This document shows positions 1 through 5,424 of a stretch of 5,424 bases of DNA, one piece after another; position 1 is the stretch's first letter; the number at the start of each line of letters is the position of its first letter. The translations under genes were made by a program, and so were the position numbers. This DNA comes from Acidimicrobiia bacterium (GTDB taxonomy: Bacteria; Actinomycetota; Acidimicrobiia; IMCC26256; BP-133): NCBI GenBank assembly GCA_025934385.1, contig JAICYE010000189.1, positions 1-5,424 on the forward strand, read 5' to 3'. The notes under the pieces are model-generated. The model searched no databases, had not been told where the DNA came from, and saw nothing but the letters and a program-made list of their open reading frames with translations.

Positions 1-1189
<1,189 letters not shown>

Positions 1190-1190
<1 letters not shown>

Positions 1191-3202
1191 TGAGAGTGAC
1201 CCTGACGAACCAGTCCAGGAACCGCAACCCGCAGCACGTGCCCACCGTGCTCGTGGCCAACCGGGGCGAGATCGCCGTCCGGGTGTTCCGCACCGCCCGC
1301 CGCCTCGGGTTGCGCTGCGCCGCGGTGTACTCCGAGGCCGACGCCGGCGCGCCGTTCGTCCGGATGGCCGACGCCGCCTACTGCATCGGCCCCGCCCCCG
1401 CCGCGCAGTCCTACCTCCGCATCGACCGCATCCTGGAAGCGGCGAAGGCCCTGCGGGCCGACCTCGTCCACCCCGGCTTCGGCTTCCTCTCCGAGGACGC
1501 CAACTTCGGACGGGCGGTGGAAGGCGCCGGCCTCGCCTTCGTGGGCCCGTCCCCCGACGTGCTGGCGGCCATGGGTGGCAAGGACGAGGCCAAGCGGATC
1601 GCCGTCGCCGCCGGCGTGCCGGTGCTGCCGGGCTACGGCGGCGAGGATCAGGACGACGCCGCCCTGGAGCGGGCGTCCAAGGAGATCGGGTACCCGCTGA
1701 TCGTCAAGCCCGCCGCCGGCGGCGGCGGCAAGGGCATGGCGGTGGTGCGCACCGAGGACGAGCTGCTGCCGGCACTGGAATCCGCCCGTCGGGTGGCGGC
1801 CGGCGCCGTCGGCGACACGAAGCTCATCCTGGAGCGGTACCAGCCGGCGCCGCGCCACGTCGAGGTCCAGGTGATGGCCGACGCCTTCGGCAACGTCATC
1901 CACCTCGGCGAGCGGGACTGCTCCCTCCAGCGCCGCCACCAGAAGATCCTCGAAGAGACGCCGTCGCCGATCGTCGGCCCGGCTTTGCGCCCCCGGCTCA
2001 CCGGTGCGGCCGTGGCCCTCTGCCGGCACGTCGGCTACCGCAATGCCGGCACGTGCGAGTTCCTCGTCGACGAGGACGGTGAGACCTTCGGGTTCATCGA
2101 GATGAACGCCCGCCTCCAGGTCGAGCACCCCGTCACCGAGATGGTCACCGGGCTCGACCTCGTCGAGCTGCAGCTGAAGGTGGCGATGGGCGAAGCGCTG
2201 CCCATCACCCAGGACGACGTGAAGCCGGCGGGCCACGCCGTCGAGGTCAGCCTCTACGCTGAGGACCCCGACGCCGGCTTCCTGCCCCAGTCGGGCCGGC
2301 TGGTCCACGTCCGCTGGCCGGCCGAGGCCCGCATCGACTCCGGCGTCGACGAGGGCGCCGACGTCACCACCCACTACGACCCCATGCTGGCCAAGGTGAT
2401 CGTCCACGCCGACGACCGGCCGGCGGCGCTCGAGTGCCTGGCGGCGGCACTGGCCGAGACCGAGGTCCTCGGGCTGCGCACCAACCTGCCGTTCCTCCGC
2501 ATGCTGGCGGCCGACCCGACCGTGGCCGCCGGCCGGGTCACCACCACGTGGCTGGAGTCGGCCCACGCCGGCTGGAGCTCGGGCGTCGACGACCACGACG
2601 TCCCGTCGGCGGCCGTGGCCCTGGCCGGCGCGGCCGATGCCGCCCGCATCCTCGGGGAACGCCGGGGCCCCGACCCCTGGGCGGCGGCCGGCCCCTGGCG
2701 CCACCTCGAGCCCGGCCCGACCCACGTCGTCGTCCAGGCCAACGGCGGCGAGCAGCTCGTCGACGTGCGGGGCACCGGCCCCTTCCGGGTCGGCGATCTC
2801 CGGCTCGAGCCGACCGATCCCCGCCACGAGCCCGACGGCGACGCCCATGGCTGGCTGGTCGACGGCACCCGGGCCGCCGCGGTCCCCGCTGCCGGACTGG
2901 TCCACGTCCTCTGGGACGGGCAGCCCTACGAGCTCCCCCTCGGGATCCGGCCCCGCCTCGTCGACGCCGAGGGCGGCCCGGCCCAGCTCGGCGCCCCCAT
3001 GCCCGGCACGGTGATCGCCGTCAAGGTCGCCGCCGGCGACCGGGTCGAGCGGGGACAGGCCCTCGTCGTGGTGGAAGCGATGAAGATGGAGCTGGAGGTC
3101 AAGGCGGCGGCCGACGGCGTCGTGTCCGCCGTCCTCTGCAGCCCCGGCGAGGCGGTCAAGAAGGGCCAGCCGCTCGTCGCCCTCGAGGCCTCCGGCGAGT
3201 AA
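1190..3202 (+). CDS. 3-methylcrotonyl-CoA carboxylase, alpha (biotin carboxylase / biotin carrier) subunit
   Basis: This subunit carboxylates its own biotin using ATP and bicarbonate and passes the carboxyl group to the beta subunit. At 670 residues it matches full-length MCC alpha. Domains in order: biotin carboxylase N-domain (ANRGEIAVR at 23-31, HPGFGFLSE from 94), ATP-grasp (glycine loop after Lys173, QRRHQK ending at Lys252, Glu290, EMNARLQVEH from 304), C-terminal carboxylase domain to about 460, a linker/BT region to about 600, and a biotinyl domain (MPGT from 604, AMKM with biotin-accepting Lys632). Glu290, Glu304, Asn306 and Arg308 match E. coli AccC Glu276, Glu288, Asn290 and Arg292. 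The Arg338 equivalent is Ser354 (AGC, 2249-2251), which is odd and may impair activity. I chose ATG 1190 because TGATG couples it to the beta stop. GTG at 1187 or 1196 is possible. GTG 1238 would give the usual short N-terminus (VPTVLVANRGE) but has no well-placed ribosome binding site. Confidence 0.95.
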
Positions 3203-3216
3203 CCGCCCCAAGCCCG

Positions 3217-3263
3217 AACCGGCGTTCCTCACCGCGTAGGGAGCGCGGTGGAGAACGCCGGTT
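3217..3263 (+). terminator. Strong intergenic stem-loop after the MCC alpha gene (terminator-like, no T tract)
   Basis: A near-perfect inverted repeat has arms at 3217-3236 and 3244-3263 and a 7-base loop, TAGGGAG. Of 20 positions, 18 are Watson-Crick, one is a G-U wobble (3229/3251) and one is a C-A mismatch (3228/3252). The outer 11 bp, AACCGGCGTTC against GAACGCCGGTT, are perfect. It starts 14 bases past the MCC alpha stop. No T run follows (GTGGGTGAGG), so it is not a classic intrinsic terminator. It could be a T-less actinobacterial terminator, an attenuator or 3'-end stabiliser, or a copy of a dispersed palindromic repeat. The structure is certain from sequence; the function is inferred. 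Confidence 0.6.
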
Positions 3264-3269
3264 GTGGGT

Positions 3270-3277
3270 GAGGCAGG
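3270..3277 (+). promoter_or_regulatory. Ribosome binding site for the O-methyltransferase
   Basis: The purine-rich GAGGCAGG ends 8 bases before GTG 3286. This supports that GTG over the in-frame GTG at 3268, which overlaps the same purines. It begins 6 bases after the preceding hairpin closes, so folding of the hairpin would not cover it directly. Confidence 0.5.
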
Positions 3278-3285
3278 CTGAGCCG

Positions 3286-4296
3286 GTGAATCTAGCCCCT
3301 GACCCCGACGACGTGCTCGAGCTGTTCCTCGGTTTCTGGATCGCCCGCACCGTGATGGCCGCGGTCGAGCTCGGTGTCTTCGAAGCGCTGGCCGACGACA
3401 CCGCGCCGGACGGGCTCAGCCTCGACGAGGCACGGGCGGCACTGCGTCTCGCCGCCCGTCCGGCCCGCGCGCTGCTCGACACCTGCCTGGCGACGGGACT
3501 CCTCGACAAGACGGACGGGCGCTACCGCAACTCACCGCTGGCCGCCCGCCACCTCGCCGCCGGCTCCGAGTACTCCCTGCGCAACTACGTCCTCGACGAG
3601 CGGTGGTGCTGGCCGGCCTGGGGCCGGCTGGAGGACGCGCTCCGGGCCGACCACCAGCTCCTCCCCGAGGACAGCGAGGGATATCACGCATTCCCGGAGG
3701 ATTTCTTTCTCGACTTCCTCCACGGCCACTCGCTGGCCATGGGCGAACGGCTGGCGGCGGCGGCCGACCTCGGCCCGGCCCGCCGGATCATGGACGTCGG
3801 CGGCGGCTCCGGCGCCGTCTCCATCGCCCTCTGCCGGGCGTTCCCCCACCTGGAGGCCGTCGTGGTCGACCAGCCGCCGGTGGCCGCCCGGGCCGCCGTC
3901 CACGTGGAGGACGCCGGCCTCACGCATCGGATCACCACCTGGCCGGCCAACCTCTTCGAGGACGGGCTGCCGCCCGGCTGCGACGCCGCCGTGCTGGCCA
4001 ACGTCCTCCACGACTTCTCGCCGGAGCGGGCACAGGAGATCCTCCGCCGGGTCCACGCCGCCCTCCCGGCCGGCGGGAGGCTCCTGATCCTCGAGATCGC
4101 CCCCGACGACGACCGCCGGGGCCCGCCGTTGGCGGTGGCCTTCTCGGTGGCGATGATCGTCAACACCGCCGGCGGCGACGCCCACACCGTCCCGCACTAC
4201 CGGAAGTGGCTCGAGGGCGCCGGATTCGCCGACGTCACGGTGACGCCGATCGCCGGGCGGATGGTGACGACGGTCCTGCAGGCCGTCAAATCCTGA
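3286..4296 (+). CDS. SAM-dependent O-methyltransferase, family 2 (COMT / hydroxyneurosporene methyltransferase type)
   Basis: Predicted to move a methyl group from S-adenosylmethionine to a hydroxyl on a small, probably aromatic or polyketide-like molecule in the cytoplasm. The substrate cannot be read from sequence. The 336 residues fit the family. Residues about 8-95 form the winged-helix dimerisation domain (IARTVMAAVELGVFEAL, then ARALLDTCLATGLLDKTDGRY). The Rossmann domain follows: SAM motif I DVGGGSG at 170-176, acidic Asp195 ending strand 2 (VVVDQP), NVLHDF with His242 at the position of the COMT catalytic base, and Glu270 in LILEIAP, matching a COMT glutamate that flanks that His. The GTG start at 3286 is chosen for its ribosome binding site and because MNLAPDPDDVLELFLGFW aligns with usual N-termini. 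It lies 83 bases after MCC alpha and may be read through from it. Methyltransferases of this family often belong to secondary-metabolite, carotenoid or quinone-like pathways; nothing nearby identifies which. Confidence 0.88.
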   Translation: MNLAPDPDDVLELFLGFWIARTVMAAVELGVFEALADDTAPDGLSLDEARAALRLAARPARALLDTCLATGLLDKTDGRYRNSPLAARHLAAGSEYSLRNYVLDERWCWPAWGRLEDALRADHQLLPEDSEGYHAFPEDFFLDFLHGHSLAMGERLAAAADLGPARRIMDVGGGSGAVSIALCRAFPHLEAVVVDQPPVAARAAVHVEDAGLTHRITTWPANLFEDGLPPGCDAAVLANVLHDFSPERAQEILRRVHAALPAGGRLLILEIAPDDDRRGPPLAVAFSVAMIVNTAGGDAHTVPHYRKWLEGAGFADVTVTPIAGRMVTTVLQAVKS

Positions 4297-4303
4297 AAAA
4301 CGT

Positions 4304-4332
4304 AAGGGGCTTCATCCGAAATTGCCCCCTTT
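4304..4332 (+). terminator. Candidate terminator after the O-methyltransferase
   Basis: AAGGGGC (4304-4310) can pair with GCCCCCTT (4324-4331) with one bulged C and a 13-base loop. An A run lies upstream (4296-4300) and a short T run at the end (4330-4332). It starts 8 bases after the methyltransferase stop, which is the expected place. The stem is short and the T tract weak, so it may be inefficient. Confidence 0.45.
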
Positions 4333-4358
4333 AACCGTCCTGGTGCCAGTGGTACGTT
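4330..4358 (+). promoter_or_regulatory. Weak candidate promoter for the surface-protein gene
   Basis: TTTAAC at 4330-4335 and TACGTT at 4353-4358 are separated by exactly 17 bases. The second fits the loose actinobacterial -10 pattern TANNNT, and the first is a poor -35. It lies in the only clearly AT-richer stretch of the window and would give a leader of about 40 bases before ATG 4406. The -35 candidate overlaps the T end of the preceding hairpin. This is inferred by eye only. Confidence 0.25.
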
Positions 4359-4387
4359 TGCGCAGATTGTTCTGTACGGAAGCGTCT

Positions 4388-4395
4388 GGGGAAGG
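4388..4395 (+). promoter_or_regulatory. Ribosome binding site for the surface-protein gene
   Basis: GGGGAAGG ends 10 bases before ATG 4406. It is the best Shine-Dalgarno-like purine run in this gap and supports that ATG as the start of the exported protein. Confidence 0.55.
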
Positions 4396-4405
4396 CGTTC
4401 GACCG

Positions 4406-5424
4406 ATGGACCTGCGGAGACGCACCAGCCAAGCCCTCGCCGGCGCCGGAGCGCTACTGATCATCGTCGGCCTGTCGGTCGGCGGCGGGGTCGCCATCGC
4501 CGAGTCGTCGCCGCCGGCCGGGGCTGCGCCCGAGGTCCACAAGGCGACGACGACGTCCGACCCCGGGTCGTCGGGTTCGCAGTCGTCCAGGCCCCGCCGG
4601 AACCGGGCGACGACCACCACCGGGGCCACCGGCGGCGGCTCCTCCGGTTCGAACGGCTCGAGCGGCTCGACGGGCTCGGGCGGCTCCTACGGCAACAGCG
4701 GCTCGACGGGCTCGGGCGGGTCCTACGGGTACACCACCACGACCCGCTCGGGTAGCGGCTACGGCGGCTCGACCGGCACGACCGGTTCCGGCGGGTCGTA
4801 CGGCTCGGGCGGCTCGTACGGGTACACCGGCACGACACGCTCGACAACGGCGACGACCCGCCCTTCGACCTCCGCCACCACGGCCCCGCCGACCAGCGCC
4901 ACGACCGCCACCACCCAGCCGGCGACGTCGACCACCGCCCCGCCGGCGACCGCGGCGGCGAAGCCCGGTCACACCCGGGCGGCCAACTCCCCCGACGCCG
5001 GCACCTCGTCCTCGCCGGGAAATCCCGACTCCCGGTCGGGCTCCGGCGGGACGCCCGGGATCCGTCCGCTCGACCCGGCGCAGCGGTCGGCCAACGCCAC
5101 GCCGCCGCCCGCCGCCACCGTCACCACCGCCGCCCCGGTTCCGCAGCCGGCCGGCCCGGCCGTCCCGATCGTGTCGCCCGACACGCAACCGGCCGACGCC
5201 ACCACGAGCACCACGGCTGAAGCCGGGGCGTCGCAGCCGGTCACCAGGTCGCTGCCCGACAGCGACGTGGGCGGCACCGAGAGCGACCGCGGCGCGGCGA
5301 GCACGGGCCGGCAGCTGAGCGCCACCGGCGACGCCACCCGGCGCCTCATCATCCTCGGCGGCGTGGCCATGCTCATCGGCGCCGTCGTGATCGCCTTCAC
5401 CGGCCGGGAAGAGCCGCTGCCGCT
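4406..5424 (+). CDS. Exported low-complexity Ser/Gly/Thr/Pro-rich surface protein with C-terminal membrane anchor, 3'-truncated
   Basis: I do not recognise a named family. The frame from ATG 4406 is open to the window edge (339 full codons) and nearly all codons end in G or C. Residues 1-32 look like a signal peptide: MDLRRRTSQ, a hydrophobic core (ALAGAGALLIIVGLSVGGG), then AIA with likely cleavage after Ala32. Residues about 48-75 are Ser/Thr/Arg-rich, 76-146 are Gly/Ser/Tyr repeats (SGSTGSGGSYG units), and 147-300 are a Thr/Pro/Ala-rich, probably disordered linker without cysteines and with many potential O-glycosylation sites. LSATG at 304-308 precedes Arg-Arg 312-313 and a hydrophobic stretch at 314-331, then Arg334-Glu-Glu. 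The architecture suggests a stalk or wall-spanning protein held by a C-terminal helix, possibly a variant sortase substrate. Because the anchor sits near the edge, only a short tail may be missing, although a cytoplasmic domain cannot be excluded. It probably has its own promoter, 109 bases after the methyltransferase. Confidence 0.75.
   Translation, partial: MDLRRRTSQALAGAGALLIIVGLSVGGGVAIAESSPPAGAAPEVHKATTTSDPGSSGSQSSRPRRNRATTTTGATGGGSSGSNGSSGSTGSGGSYGNSGSTGSGGSYGYTTTTRSGSGYGGSTGTTGSGGSYGSGGSYGYTGTTRSTTATTRPSTSATTAPPTSATTATTQPATSTTAPPATAAAKPGHTRAANSPDAGTSSSPGNPDSRSGSGGTPGIRPLDPAQRSANATPPPAATVTTAAPVPQPAGPAVPIVSPDTQPADATTSTTAEAGASQPVTRSLPDSDVGGTESDRGAASTGRQLSATGDATRRLIILGGVAMLIGAVVIAFTGREEPLP
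4661..4728 (+). repeat. Tandem repeat inside the surface-protein gene (36-base period)
   Basis: A 32-base unit at 4661-4692 recurs at 4697-4728 with a single difference (C4684 versus G4720). It encodes two 12-residue repeats, SGSTGSGGSYGN (86-97) and SGSTGSGGSYGY (98-109). Degenerate copies continue to about 4845: GGSYGY-T-x-TTRS occurs at residues 104-115 and again at 135-146. The period is a multiple of three, so copy gain or loss would keep the frame. Confidence 0.85.

Noticed and set aside
3679..3715. Locally AT-richer codons with a GGAGG in the methyltransferase, as a possible internal start or insertion scar
   Set aside because: The frame and the family-like sequence (YHAFPEDFFLDFLHGHS) continue smoothly, and no start codon is suitably placed before a recognisable domain.
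3532..4197. Minus-strand open frames opposite the methyltransferase
   Set aside because: They lack a ribosome binding site and any family motif, while the plus strand carries a complete methyltransferase.
4661..4845. Regular repeats resembling a CRISPR-like or satellite array
   Set aside because: The copies are in frame within a coding region, have no distinct spacers and encode Gly/Ser/Tyr units.
4454..5400. Minus-strand frames opposite the surface protein, one extremely Arg/Gly-rich and one Ala/Val/Ser-rich
   Set aside because: Their composition is what the reverse complement of Thr/Ser/Gly/Pro codons gives. The plus frame has a ribosome binding site, signal peptide and C-terminal helix.

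Overview
This is a very GC-rich window. Nearly every codon ends in G or C, and bases 1-4296 code on the plus strand with only short gaps. The codon bias, the leucine-catabolism carboxylase pair and the Thr/Ser/Pro-rich secreted protein at the right end suggest a high-GC actinobacterium. Something like Acidimicrobiia is possible, but that placement is an inference from style and not from a marker gene.

Layout, all on the plus strand. (1) Bases 1-1190 hold the C-terminal part of a 3-methylcrotonyl-CoA carboxylase beta (carboxyltransferase) subunit, cut off by the left edge. (2) Bases 1190-3202 hold the complete alpha subunit (biotin carboxylase plus biotin carrier), which overlaps the beta stop codon by one base. 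(3) Bases 3203-3285 are an 83-base gap with a strong 20-bp-stem hairpin followed by a ribosome binding site. (4) Bases 3286-4296 encode a family-2 (COMT-like) SAM-dependent O-methyltransferase. (5) Bases 4297-4405 are a relatively AT-rich gap with a terminator-like hairpin, a weak promoter candidate and a ribosome binding site. (6) Bases 4406 to the right edge hold an open, stop-free reading frame for an exported low-complexity protein. It has a signal peptide, Gly/Ser/Tyr repeats, a long Thr/Pro/Ala linker and a C-terminal membrane segment preceded by LSATG.

The two carboxylase subunits should assemble into one biotin-dependent enzyme that carboxylates 3-methylcrotonyl-CoA in leucine/isovalerate breakdown. 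The methyltransferase and the surface protein have no obvious link to that pathway. The methyltransferase could be read through from the carboxylase operon, while the surface protein looks like its own transcription unit.

The most notable observation is in the alpha subunit. The catalytic arginine of biotin carboxylase (E. coli AccC Arg338, in the GHAVECR motif) is read here as Ser354, while the other active-site residues I could align are intact. The second is the noncanonical sorting-signal-like C-terminus of the surface protein. I found no RNA genes, CRISPR arrays or mobile elements, and no sign of a wholly new system.
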